Source: Cyanoderma ruficeps (lineage: Eukaryota > Chordata > Aves > Passeriformes > Timaliidae). From it: a stretch of 64,000 bases of DNA. The stretch is taken from positions 8,198,334 to 8,262,333 of the forward strand of contig VZDJ01007755.1 in NCBI GenBank assembly GCA_008694505.1. The letters run 5' to 3'. This document shows, piece after piece, positions 11,701 to 22,538 of the stretch. The position numbers were made by a program, and so were the translations under genes. The notes under the pieces were generated by a model, which was not told where the DNA came from, ran no database searches, and worked only from the letters and a program-made list of their open reading frames with translations. How positions within the stretch are numbered: position 1 is the first letter of the stretch; every line of letters begins with the position of its first letter.

Positions 11701-14700
11701 GAAACCTCCCTGGACTATTCTGTAGTGCATTTTTTTGTCTGTATTCTGTCAATGTTCTGTTCTTTTTTTACTGATATATGAACTGGACAGACTCATGGTG
11801 TTGTTTTGTCACACACACCCTCCCCCTCACCCCTTCCCCGTTGTATGCAATGCAGAAATGGTGTTGTCACAGTCTTTGCTTCCTTGGAGTCTCTTCCTGC
11901 TCATTTCAACCCTTTTCATGACTTTTTTTGTCTGTCTTCTGAGCTTGCTGACAGAAAGGACTGAGAGACAGGCAGCTTTTTACCACCAGTACATTCCGGA
12001 GAGCTTTAATTAGTTTGGGAATGTCAAGCATTGTAAAAATCAGCTATTGAAAATTCCACAAAAAAAGCAGCTGAAAGAAATGAATTTCAATTAGGTAAAC
12101 TCTATTTCAAGTGTTCCTCCATGCAAATGCTACTAGATGAAGACGGTGTTATCAGCAGTGTGTGAGGCAGGCACAGCAAAATATGAGACAGGTGTAATGC
12201 AGCTTGTCTTCCGTGGCTGTGTGTACGGACAGATCCTGATTGGATATAGAGATGAGCTGGGAGTAAGTATACTCACACCAGATACCAAGACTAGTTAGAG
12301 ATCAGAGCTTAGTAAGAATAAACTAATAATGTGTTGCCTTATGCTTTTCTTCCCAAGCCCTTTGTTTATGTAAGTAAGCTGTAAGAGGAGACAGACCTCT
12401 TCTTAACTTTGTTCAGGCTCTCCTTTAGCATGTGTGTGTATGTAACAAATGTGTGTTTATAGTCACAGCCCTCATTTGTTATTAGGAGGCAAACTTGACT
12501 AGATCAGTTTTGTCCTTGTCTATGGCTGATAAGGTTGTTTGCTTCAGTGGGAAACTTCAAGAAAGAGAAGTAATTTTTGCCTTACTGCCTGGTCATCCGA
12601 AGTTACCATTTTGGTTTGCACAACTCATAAATACTGTACAAATTTAAAATCTACTGAACCAACTGAACAGGACTTAATTTCCTGCAAACAGATGTCTGTG
12701 CTAGTTGTGTCCTTTAACAAATAGGCTAGTTGTCTAAATGGATAAATTTATCAGATATGTTCCTTTTGATGCTTATAGCAAATTTTTGATGTTCTGCTGT
12801 TTCTTGAAGAATACAGTCCAAATGACATGTCAAATTCAAGTGATATGAGGTGTTTATGTAACCTTAGGTCAAAAATTTCAGTTACAGTAGTAACAGAAGG
12901 TGTGGGTACCCAATTGAGGCTTACCAGATGCCTCTCTGTATGAAATACCATCCAGGTACTCACAGACTGAACCAGAGTCAATTGCTGCAGTGATCCACAA
13001 TGCAGAGAATGATGCATTTTCTCTGTCATTCTCCTTCTTGTGCACTACTGTTCTTTGCTGAAGTGCACAAAACAGAACCACAGTGATTTCCTGGTGTTGT
13101 TTCTTACTGCTCTCTATTTGGACTATGCTATGTTTGAACAGTAGAGCTTGAGCAAGGAGCCAGTGCCCTTGAGTCAAACGACTCCTTCGAAGATACATGT
13201 GAAAGATACCTGAGTGCTTGACAGTTCTTTTTCAGTTTAATCCTGACTGTGGGATAACATCTGACTTTAATATGACAAAAAGCCACTGAAATCCCTAAAT
13301 CTTCAACTTTGTAGACCAGAATCTCTAATCTTCAGTCCCTCTTGGGGACTTGGGGCCACAGCTTATTAGACAATTAAATTTTAGACATAGTGTTCTGTGC
13401 TGGGAATTTGTACTCAATGGCAGTATGAATGAACATTTTCTGAATTAATACTATCTTACCCTACAGGTTTTAGAATACTGATTGACGTACTTGGAATTTT
13501 ACATGGACCAAAAGAAGCTTGTGTCAGGACTCTGCAGAATGGCCATCTGTTAGCCATTGCCCCAGGGGGAGTTCGGGAAGCACTCTTCAGTGATGAAATG
13601 TATACTATTTTGTGGAGTGATCGGAAGGGCTTTGCTCAGGTGGCCATTGATGCAAAAGTGGTAAGTATGGCACGTCAGGGAAGAGAAGCAAAGAAAGCTA
13701 AGTTATTAGTACTTTCTTTCAGAGAAAGCTGTTTTGATTATCATGTATTTGATGTTAGATTTCTGATTGTCATGAGCATGGTCTACTTGCTCTAACAACT
13801 ACATTTCAAGACTTTTTGTTGCTTTTGATAGATAAGAAGGCTTTAGAGTCATCTAAGAATAGTGTGGTTAGGAAATACAGAGCTTAAAAGAACAAGGGAT
13901 GAAATACAGGATGGTTTCTCCTTATAAGCATGTACTGTTTTACACATACCTGGTTAGTATTGTAAATGGCTTAGCCCTCCATGACCAGCATGGTTGGGAA
14001 ACAGCCCTACTTATCAGAGTCATGGAATATGCTGAGTTGGGAGGGACCATCAGGATCATGCAATCCAACAATGTTTGTTTCTTCTGTCAAGTGTGGTGTA
14101 CCCACCAGGGTATAGACTCACTGCCACTTCATCCTATATTGGCATTTTATGGTAGTGAGGGTTGTCCAGGGCTGGTCACTGGTGTGAACACTGTCCCAGC
14201 ATTTGTTTTGGTCAGCAGGCAGGTAGTTATTCCTGGAGGACCAACTGTTAAGGCACAACAGTGTGTGCTGTGTGATATTCAAATTGTAGCTATTTTAGTA
14301 ATCATTTCAGAGTCCCCCTCATTCTAGAGTTGTACTTGGAAGATGTGTGCATATGTCCATAGGTCTGCATATACCTAATTTAAAAGCAAGTCTCACACCA
14401 GGAGTTTTATATTTAGTTACTGTCAGAGACAGACTAGTTAAATCTGTGGATTTTATAGAGAAATAGAACACTTATAAGACCCAAGTGTGCATCACTTTTC
14501 TCACAAGGAAAATAACACTGTTTAAACAGATATTTTCAACAGGTTTAGATTTTAGTAATATATTGTAATAGCATGTGAAAGGCCATACTTGAGATTCAAG
14601 TATGATTGTACTAGTTGCTTTTATTTTATTGGATGTGTTTTTGGTTCCCTTTATGCACTCAAAAGGGTCTTGTAGCTTCACCCCCCTAAAAAAAAACCCT

Positions 14701-17700
14701 GAGAGACACAGCAAAATAGAAAGAGTGTCAGAGGCAGGCTGAAAGTGGGAAAAACATCTTTATTTAGATTAAAGATGAACTTTTAAGTCATCTTGAATCA
14801 TAAGCAGAACTCTCCTGGAAAGAAGAACGTGTCTGAAACATCAGGAAAATGTGTCTGAAACTGGGACCTTCAACTTGTTGAAGATATCTTATTTCAGCAG
14901 GGTTTTTTTCTAGAATTTCTGTCATATAAACAAAAATTTCTACCTCTATGTCAAGAGTAAGATGTTCCAAATAAGATTGTTCTAGAATAAAGATATTTGT
15001 ATGCATTCAGTTTAGGCAACTTCACTTCTTTTTATTCTCTGTAATTATTTAAAGACTTTCTTTCCTCTCAAAAACCCCTCAACTTAATGCATGTCTAAAA
15101 AGTTACATGTGCTATCTCATCTCCATGCTTGTCTTTAAAAAGTTTAAAAGAATTTGAGTTCATGAAAATCCCATGAAGAGTTCTGTATTTCTAATGATGC
15201 TGTGTACAGTGGGCACATACTATAAAATGATACTGAAAAACTTTTTATAGTAGCTGACCCCCTCACAGTTTTTGTAAATCTTGACAGCTGTTTCCAGTTT
15301 TAAAAACAGCAATAAAAACTTGAAATATTCAGCACCATTCCAAGTACTCATCAGCAGAAATAAGTCTGGGACATGTATTGACTATGACGCATGAAGTGTG
15401 AAGCAATACCATCAGCATAGCAGAGAGGAATCAGACAAGTTTAGTGTCTCAATCCTGTGAATCCTTCCCTTTGAGCATAACTGCAAATTAGGTGAGAGGT
15501 TTAAACACTTAAGTCACAAGTGTGCAAACACTGCTAGATGGGGGGAGGGACACATAAATACTCCGTAGGTTCCAAATTTCAGACTGCTGTAAGAAAATAG
15601 ACTTACTGAAACAGTGACTCACTAAAATCTTGTGGTGTTCTCCAGTTTGAAACCTCATGGCAGAAGGTCACAGAACTTCAGGATACTTGTTTTGCTCTCT
15701 ATATGTCATTGTCACTATTAATTTTCCTGTTGAGTTTAAGTGAGGTAGAAGTTTTTTAGATAGCACTATCTTCCTTAAATTCTTAATTATTTTTTTTCCC
15801 TCCTAGCCCATCATTCCTATGTTTACACAAAATGTTCGAGAAGGCTTTAGGACATTAGGAGGAATAAGTAAGATATTTTCTATTTTTCTGTAGTTTATTT
15901 TTCCGTATGTGTTTAGCCTATCTCTGTAGAAATTATCCTCATAAGTCTGAGATTTAACACAGCCTTGTTTCCTGATGTTTGGTCTCTGGTAGAGTTTAGA
16001 GGTGTTTCTAGGATTTAATATCAGCATTAGATGTGATATTGGCTCATCTAAGTTTTTTTCCACATAAAAATGTTCTTTTACACAAGCAGTAGAAGAAAGA
16101 AAAAAGGAGCCAGAAAAAGGCAGGACGATTTAAAGCACCTTTTTCTCTGCTTATATCTGCTAAGCCAACCCTAGGTTTTCTGCTGTCTGTTAAGCAAAGC
16201 AAACAGGTTTGCAACTGACATGTAATTCCTGTTCTCCTAAAGCTCTCTGCCTACACCTCTACCTGTACTTAAACTTTGAATGGTTTGAACTACATTTAAT
16301 CTGTAGTTGCTTTTCTATTCTGCACTAGACCTGTGGTTCCTCACAAAACCTTGCATTTGGCAGCTCTCTTTCCTTACCTCTATGGAACCTGCAGCCAGAA
16401 CATGAATAGATGGGTCTTTTGTCTGAGGGGTCTGGGATGATTAAATGCCAACATCTCTTCTCTGCTCATTTGTTAGTCTTAAACTCCCTCTTTTTTTATA
16501 TTCTCTTAGTTACTATTTAGCAGAGGAGCCTGAATAAGTCTCCACACCACCTGTTCTGCCTCAAGTGCATCATCATCAGCTTCACCAGGGGGCTGCAGGG
16601 CAACACAGTTCTGTTTCTCTCCCCCTCTGTTTAAGAGCTATATATTGCATGGAGAAAGCCAAGGCATCAGATGCAGAAACTGAAATAATTCACACATTTG
16701 TCATGTTGTACAAAAATAAACAGCAGTTAATTGTTGCTGTGTTCAGGAGAATCCTAAACAGAGGAAATTGAAGCCAAAATGATTTATGCTACTTGCATTC
16801 TACAGCAGAGTTGCTAGAGGAGTGTAACTTCTTGGTCACTGGAAGTGTTACTCCAGTTTCAGTAGTTTTGTCTTTGTTTTTATAGGTTGTGTACAGAAAA
16901 TTCCACATCTCGATCAGTTAGGATTTTCTTATGCCAGCACCCCAGTTAATGGGAGTTTTTCTGAAATTGAGAAAGATAATATTAGTGTACATTTTTCAAA
17001 GAAACTCTTCTGGGTACATTTGGGATAAATGCTTAGAAGGTGGCAAGTGGAGAAGAATGTGTCATCTTCGAGCAGATTGAAATACCTGTTTTTTTCTCTC
17101 TTTTTATATGGTTTAACTGCAACCAGTGTGTGGTCTGAAAGAGCAATTCATTATGTTAGCATGACTGACTTTTAGGCAGATATGGTTATTTCTGATCCTG
17201 TAGACCTCAGTGGGACTGAACATGCAGTTTTCCAATACTAGTTGCTAATTTCTAATGCTAACCTGTCAATGAGCTGAACCTGTAACCTGTATTGCATAGC
17301 ATTCTCTTCCTCTTCAGAGTGGCAGCTATTGAATTTCTCTCCTCTTCTTTCTTCTCGTTTCAGCTACTCTTTGGAGGAAAGATTTCACACCAAGTTAGGG
17401 TAGAAATAAGTCTGATATAAGCATTAATGCAGCTTTTAGGAAATGAAAGTCAAGGTAGGATAGCACTTGAGATGACATAATGTTTGAGAGTCTGGGCTGG
17501 GGGCTAGATTACTTTGCAAGCCAGTTTCAATGTTAAGACAAAGTGGGAATAAAAAGCTTTACAGAATAATCCCAGTCTCTCTCTCTCTCTCTCTCTTTCT
17601 TCCCTCCTTTACCCTCCCACACTCCCCTCCCTTCCCCACCTTTTTTCCCCCTGCTTTCCTCTACATTTTTTCACATTAGAAATATTTAGGTCGCTATATG

Positions 17701-19916
17701 AGCGTATTAGGTTGCCAGTAGTTCCTCTGTACGGGGGCTTTCCTGTCAAGCTACGTACATTTGTTGGAAAACCCATTCCATATGAACCAAATATGACTGC
17801 TGAGGAACTAGCTGCAAAGGTAAGATAGATATCTATAGATGTAAATTTAAAATATTGAATGTTCTGGTAAAAACTACTGCAATAGTCTTGTCAAGTGATT
17901 TCTGTCTAGGAGCCAGTTAGAGAAGTTGGTGGAACCATGGTAAGTTTTGTACCTGCCTAACTCTGAATGTTGTTCTTAAATACTATCTTTTTATTACTAC
18001 AACTTGCAGATGTTCTAGTCTTTTGAAGTTAGTTGCACCCTATATTTGCGTTGAGAAACAACTTGCTTTAGAGACTGAAGAAGTTTGGTCAGATAAGATA
18101 GCTCTTAGCTCTTAGTTGTTAGAGAGAAGCACTTCACCTAAGAGGAAGCATCCTGCTTCCTGATGTTTTTGGAAAGATACTAAGGAAGCCTTTCAAACAT
18201 AGCAAATCTACGTTCACAAACTATTGGAATTACATACAATAAAAGAAAAAGGTAAATCATTTCACTGTTTTTTTCTAGTGTGTTTCTATTTTGTCCAGCT
18301 TCTAACCCAACAATTTAACTTCTAAATGTTCCTCTAATTCGGATTTAGGTGCTTTATAGAAAGGATTTTCAAGTCCTCATGTTCATTCAGTTTATTAATA
18401 GATTTCACAGTGCAAAGACATAAACCATTCAAGTGGTGGAGCAGTGAGATGGAGTGGGCTGAGATAGATATTTTTGAAGACTCCACAGATGGTCACTTAT
18501 AATATTCCAAAAACTTCACTTGAGAGAGAGACTTCTCTTGACCATGCAGGTGTCAGTTCAGTTGTCTCTTTGTCTATTTACCCTATGATTATGCAAAAAG
18601 ACTCTTAAAATGTTTGTCTGCAATATCCTAGGCCCTGGTTATGGAAAACTGGCTGTTTCTATTGTGGAGTCACTCTGACAGGACTACAGAACTGCTGGCT
18701 TTCAGCAGAGAATATGCTTAAGTTACTTTCAAACATGCGCTGGCAGCTTACATTTATGCCAACCCTCACTTCTGACTTAAGTTAAGATTTTGCTAGATAA
18801 GGCCCCTAGGATGCAAATTCCCTAGAATTCTGTTTAGTTAGAGTGATTTTAAAGTTGTATCTCATGTTTCAGGCAATTGCACAGTATGCATTATCCCATT
18901 ATACGGAACAAAAAATAAAGCTCAAATTTTTTACCTAATACAAATTTTAGATCTGTAGAGTTACTTAGGACCAGATGTATAAAGTCCTTCTCCAAGGACT
19001 TAATAGTTGATTACTTATTTCATGTAAACAGTGGGAGCTTGTACCAACAAACAACATTCTACCAACCTTTGCCCTTGCTAACCACTGGTTTACAGAGGCA
19101 AATAATTCTCTCTTCCTCTATTTCTAGCCCTAAGAATTCACTGGCCTGTGCTTCTCTAGGCAGAATAGGAAGTGTGTTCTCACCACAGCTTTTGCATGTT
19201 GCCATGCTTTTGAATGTTCCCTATAGAGTTTTTATATAATAAGAGTAACTGCTCTGCACACCTTGGCCTGGTTTTTTTTTGAGTGAAAGTGAAGGCTGCT
19301 GTCACATGCAGCTAAGTGGCCTGAGCATGTGTCACAGGACTGGTTCCTTCAGGGTCCAGAGGGTATTACTTTGTACAAGTCAAATATGCTGAGACACAAT
19401 GGTGTTCCAGTGCCGCTTCTGAGCATGTGTAGAAGCAAAGTTGATGCCCATTGGAGGAGTGTTATTGATGCAAACATGGGCACAAGCAGGAATTTGAGCT
19501 GCAGTACATCATGCAGGTGTTTAACATGTTTTATAGATCTAAGTCTCTTCATGAATTTACTCTGTAGTCATTTGACTTTTGTGTGTCACTAATACAGCTG
19601 CCAGACATAAGTGATACTAGTTTGTTGGTCTGTTTTGTGGCAGTGTTGCCACAATCACATGCTGTGGGCTTAAATATGGAAGAACAGTATTTTGAACTTG
19701 CAATACTTCTGTGGTATTTGAAAGGATTAAAAAGAGCCTAGAAATTGTGTTATTATATGAGCAGGATGTCAATGAGGTTTTCTGATCAAAACCTTTTCTC
19801 TTTTCCTACAGACAAAAGCAGCAGTCCAAGCTCTCATAGAAAAACATCAGAAAATTCCAGGAAATATATTTAGAGCTTTAATGGAACGATTTCAAACACA
19901 AAAGAAAGAAGATTAA
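5374..19916 (+). CDS. TMEM68: TMEM68 complete spliced coding sequence, six coding exons
   Basis: Joining 5374-5701, 8036-8200, 13467-13660, 15807-15867, 17680-17819 and 19812-19916 gives 993 nt: 330 residues plus TAA. All five introns are GT-AG and the phases match. The usual TMEM68 length is about 325-330. Residues 43-75 form a hydrophobic hairpin that should anchor the protein in the ER membrane. The acyltransferase fold follows, with catalytic motif HGATPID (H130 to D136, an HX5D spacing), APGGVREA (196-203, glycerolipid-binding block) and VPIIPMFTQN (229-238). TMEM68 belongs to the PlsC/LPLAT-like superfamily. Family work describes it as an alternative triacylglycerol synthase independent of DGAT1/2 (also called DIESL), restrained by TMX1. 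The start is the first ATG of exon 2, three bases after the acceptor. I see no frameshift or missing catalytic residue. Identification is by recognised sequence, and exon ends come from splice consensus plus reading frame. Confidence 0.95.
5702..8035 (+). other. TMEM68: TMEM68 intron 2
   Basis: A 2.3-kb AT-rich intron, from donor GTGAGTG to acceptor CTCCTAACAG. It has a purine-only tract of about 35 bases near 6984-7020. No recognisable repeat family or RNA gene was seen. Confidence 0.85.
8036..8200 (+). CDS. TMEM68: TMEM68 exon 3, catalytic HX5D motif
   Basis: This 165-nt exon encodes the rest of Gly110 through Leu163-Pro164 and the first base of Gly165. It carries the catalytic His-Asp motif of the acyltransferase, HGATPID, with His130 and Asp136. 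In this superfamily the His activates the acceptor hydroxyl and the Asp supports it. The basic run KKRRCR (148-153) follows. The donor is GTAATG at 8201. The frame reads on about 120 bases into the intron before stopping, so a longer open frame here is read-through and not a separate gene. Confidence 0.94.
8201..13466 (+). other. TMEM68: TMEM68 intron 3
   Basis: The longest TMEM68 intron, 5.3 kb, with acceptor CTTACCCTACAG. Its main content is a long, badly decayed CR1 copy at about 9340-10240. The remainder is unremarkable AT-rich DNA with no further exon needed: exons 3 and 4 join in frame and give uninterrupted TMEM68 homology. Confidence 0.85.
9340..10240 (+). mobile_element. Long degraded CR1 LINE copy with reverse-transcriptase remnant
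   Basis: The left part has the decayed RT-region signature (GGCATTCCTCAGGGA, then CTGGATGAGGGGCTGCAG, GATGATACCAAGCTGGGAG). The right part follows CR1 order to a worn 3' end (CTGATGTGATTTGAGTGGGA, CTAGACAACCTCCAGAACTT). Stops and indels break the frame throughout, so it is inactive. It sits in the sense direction in TMEM68 intron 3. Confidence 0.75.
13467..13660 (+). CDS. TMEM68: TMEM68 exon 4, APGGVREA motif
   Basis: This 194-nt exon encodes the remainder of Gly165 and residues 166-229. It holds the APGGVREA block (196-203), the glycerophosphate/acyl-acceptor signature of this acyltransferase group, and the well-conserved GFAQVAIDAKV stretch (219-229). The exon ends on a codon boundary at donor GTAAGT. 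Confidence 0.94.
13661..15806 (+). other. TMEM68: TMEM68 intron 4
   Basis: A 2.1-kb intron with a strong pyrimidine tract before the acceptor CCCTCCTAG. A minus-oriented CR1 end lies near 14012-14100. Nothing else recognisable. Confidence 0.85.
14012..14100 (-). mobile_element. CR1 LINE 3' end fragment
   Basis: The minus-strand CR1 tail is visible as AGAGTCATGGAATATGCTGA, GTTGGGAGGGACCAT and AGGATCATGCAATCCAAC read on the plus strand. The element may continue rightward to about 14330, but it becomes unrecognisable. Confidence 0.7.
15807..15867 (+). CDS. TMEM68: TMEM68 exon 5 (61-nt micro-exon-like)
   Basis: This short exon encodes PIIPMFTQNVREGFRTLGGI (residues 230-249) and one base of Lys250. 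Together with Val229 it forms the VPIIPMFTQN motif, typical of the fourth conserved acyltransferase block. It is too short to be found by open-frame length. It was placed by its flanking TTTCCCTCCTAG acceptor and GTAAGA donor and by frame continuity with both neighbours. Confidence 0.93.
15868..17679 (+). other. TMEM68: TMEM68 intron 5
   Basis: A 1.8-kb intron. Its last ~105 bases are almost pure pyrimidine, including a (TC)n run at about 17577-17597, ending at acceptor TCACATTAG. No other feature was recognised. Confidence 0.85.
17577..17678 (+). repeat. (TC)n microsatellite and extended polypyrimidine tract
   Basis: About 20 bases of perfect CT repeat followed by C/T-rich sequence run directly into the exon 6 acceptor. 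Tracts like this bind PTB and U2AF. Length variation here could affect exon 6 inclusion, but that is inference. Confidence 0.85.
17680..17819 (+). CDS. TMEM68: TMEM68 exon 6
   Basis: This 140-nt exon encodes the remainder of Lys250 and residues 251-296. It contains PLYGGFPVKLRTFVGKPIPY, the core beta-strand region of the fold, and ends with an EELAAK helix. It stops on a codon boundary at donor GTAAGA. Frame and splice sites agree with exon 5 only if the split codon AAA (Lys) is used. Confidence 0.93.
17820..19811 (+). other. TMEM68: TMEM68 intron 6
   Basis: A 2.0-kb AT-rich intron with acceptor TTTTCCTACAG. I see nothing else I can identify in it. Confidence 0.85.
19812..19916 (+). CDS. TMEM68: TMEM68 exon 7 coding part with stop codon
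   Basis: Encodes residues 297-330 and TAA at 19914-19916. The tail is a basic amphipathic helix (AVQALIEKHQKIPGNIF) ending in QKKED, as expected for the TMEM68 C-terminus. Confidence 0.94.
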   Translation, partial: TKAAVQALIEKHQKIPGNIFRALMERFQTQKKED

Positions 19917-21474
19917 GGTTTTCTGAACTTAAACTTCTATAACTACTATTTAGTTATAATATTCTTAAAGTCACATTTGTAAATTATTCATTCTTCTAAT
20001 AATAGGTTTTAAATACTGTCCTAATGATATGGCTGTATAATTTAAGATAGAGGTCACTTGCCCTTGTTCACTATCAAGCTCAGGAACCCAAACTTCAAAT
20101 CATTCATAATGAGGCAACGTTTAATTTTTGATAAATGCATTCCTACCTTGGTAGTGTCTACCAGCTACCTTGGGTTGTTGATTCTGGGTTTGTTTTGGGT
20201 TTTTTTTCCCAAATAATACTGCAAGCCTTTATATATATGGTCTGTCTTCCTTTTGGTCTGTCACTGTCTCCCATCCCCACCATGATGGATCTCTAACCTG
20301 AATGTCAAACCTTCTGCAGAGCTGGAGTCTTACTGTCTTGATCCTCATCAGTGTAAGGAGGTTTTGTGGGCCAGATTAATGCCATACAATGTGTATGAAA
20401 ATTTTCCTGAGATTGTTACTCTCACACTGCTGGGAAACAGTCCACCATTTTTGGCCTGGAGAGCCTCTAGCAATGCCTGAAAAACCTGTGTTGCAAAGTG
20501 TTTAGTTTTGCTGGATGAGCTCAGAAAGGGTTCAGAGTAGTGAAAATTGATTAGAGAACTACAGTGATCCAAGGAGGTTTGTTATGGAAGCCACTCCAAT
20601 GTGTGAATGAGACCCCTACAACACAACTGCTGTTCCAAACCAAGGCATATTGGGTATCTTCCCTGGAGTAGAGCCTTGTCCCATTTATTTCTCAGTTAAT
20701 CTACAAATTCTCTTTTGAAACAATGAGCCAAGCATTCGAACATCAGAGATGGGAGTTCTGTTTAGTAACATGAGCTCAAAAAACTGGTTTTTGATGGAAA
20801 GAGAAAATTGTTACAGTACTGTAAAAGCAGTAGTTCTGAAAAACAGGATTGGCATTTCCAAATACTCTTTAGATTTAGTATGTGGATAAACTATTAAATA
20901 TATTCTTTAGACAGTTAATTATGTAAGTTAAATAATGAAGGAGAGGGAAGTTCTGTCTACTTTCCTTAAGTGAAAACAATGGAATCAACAGGAGAGAGTT
21001 GCAAGGTTGGGCTTTTGTGCACTTACAGCAAATTATATTGTTACATTTTTTCTTAGCTAAACCCTGTGGTTTTATTGTCCAAATAGGAAATATCTGAAAT
21101 ATTTCTTCCAATTTCCCGGAATTTTAATCTACAGTTCTTAAATGAACATCTGGGAAATTTTTAGTTCTGGGATGAGGACAAATTCCTTCAGAAAAGACAA
21201 AAGAGATTTTTGCTATATGATGTAGTCACCTTTCAATATTGTTGGGGTTGGACCTTTTCTTAAAAAAAAATACACCCCCCAAAAAACCCCCCAACAAATA
21301 ACCAAAATTTGAAGGAGCAGTTATATTCGCTATAGTAGTCATTCCTCTCACCATTTAAGCACATACTTGGCTTTATGCTCTTTTAAATGTGTAAATTAGT
21401 GACATTGCATAAATGCATGTGGGTGAATGCCCTGTGTTAGAAAAACATCACTTTATGGGAAATAGTCTATCAAA

Positions 21475-21898
21475 TGTGGTTTACAAAAAGCAAAAGGGTT
21501 ACTTACTTTGATGGCTAGAGAGGCTACCTGGAACAGAGGCTAGACAGAGTTAAAGGAATAAAGCAGGTGTTTATTAAAAGTCCTTCAAAGGATACAACTT
21601 GGGCAGTACAAGAGCCTGGCTGTGGTTCTACCCAAAATGGACCCAAGATGGACGACCAGTCACGGGGTTTCACCCTTTTATAAGTTTGGTCCATTTACAT
21701 ATTGGGCCAATTGTCCAATTCCAGCGTCAGGTTACAAAGTCCCATCCTCCCAGACTGCTCTCCTCAGTTCACTGTTTATACTATTTGGGCCCTGAAGCTG
21801 AAACGGTGTTCTTGGTTCTCAGACTGGAAAAGGATTGTTTTGTCTAACTAAACTGTGACGAGAACTTGCTCACACTTTATATGAAGTTCAGAGTCACA
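21475..21898 (-). mobile_element. Solo LTR of an endogenous retrovirus, antisense to TMEM68
   Basis: Read on the minus strand, this block has LTR order. A U3-like part is followed by a TATAAAA box (21677-21683), then AATAAA (21570-21575) about 105 bases on, and then a U5-like tail containing the CTGCTTTATTCCTTTAA-type stretch common in passerine LTRs. Candidate ends are TGTGA and CCACA, a short inverted repeat. I did not find a convincing target-site duplication, so the ends are provisional. No gag, pol or env lies beside it, so it is probably a recombined solo LTR. Confidence 0.65.
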
Positions 21899-22532
21899 TA
21901 CTAGTACAGTACAGAATCTGGAAGATACGAAAGCTAAAACTTGAGGCATCAACTTTTTGATATTATTTTATACCAAAAACATTTGACATGGTGTTAAATT
22001 TTTTAAAGCTTTGGGAGGAATCATGGTATATAAGAGCAAATGCCCTTTCTGAAGTTTTTAAATGACTTGGGTTTTACTTGAAGGCAAGGTTGTGTTCCTT
22101 TTAATTTATTGGACTGTGTTTCAAAAATACTGTTACCACAGCATGTCATTAAAAGTGATAATGCTGAATTCCTGCATTGAAGCATGACTTAATTATGACC
22201 TTTTTTTTACTGTCCATCTTGAGAAAAATGTACATCAGTCTGTGCTGTGAACATCTCAAAGGCAGCTGAACATCTGTGTTGAGGTTGCATATATGTAAAA
22301 GAGAGCTCAATCTAAGCGGTTCCTTTAGACATGACTGAGCATTGTTATCAGAGATTTTGTAAAATTTATTTTGTTAATTATGTGGGCTATTCGCTGCAAT
22401 TTTGTCCCTTTAAGTATTGAAAGATCAGTATAAAAAATGAAGGGCAGTATTGGTACTCTCTAAGTGTTCATATTTGTATAGGCCTTTCATATTTATTTCT
22501 ATATATTAAAAATATATAGAAGACACCTTTCA

Positions 22533-22538
22533 AATAAA
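22533..22538 (+). terminator. Predicted TMEM68 poly(A) signal AATAAA
   Basis: A canonical hexamer with a GT-rich downstream element beginning about 25 bases later (TGATGTTTTGTGTTATG). This is the best-formed polyadenylation site downstream of the TMEM68 stop on the plus strand. Confidence 0.65.

Noticed and set aside
13598..13795. Plus-strand open frame of 65 codons
   Set aside because: It is the end of TMEM68 exon 4 running into intron 4.
16880..17030. Possible extra exon after TTTTTATAG in TMEM68 intron 5
   Set aside because: Exons 5 and 6 already join in frame with full family continuity. An insert would break the conserved GGI-K-IFR region.
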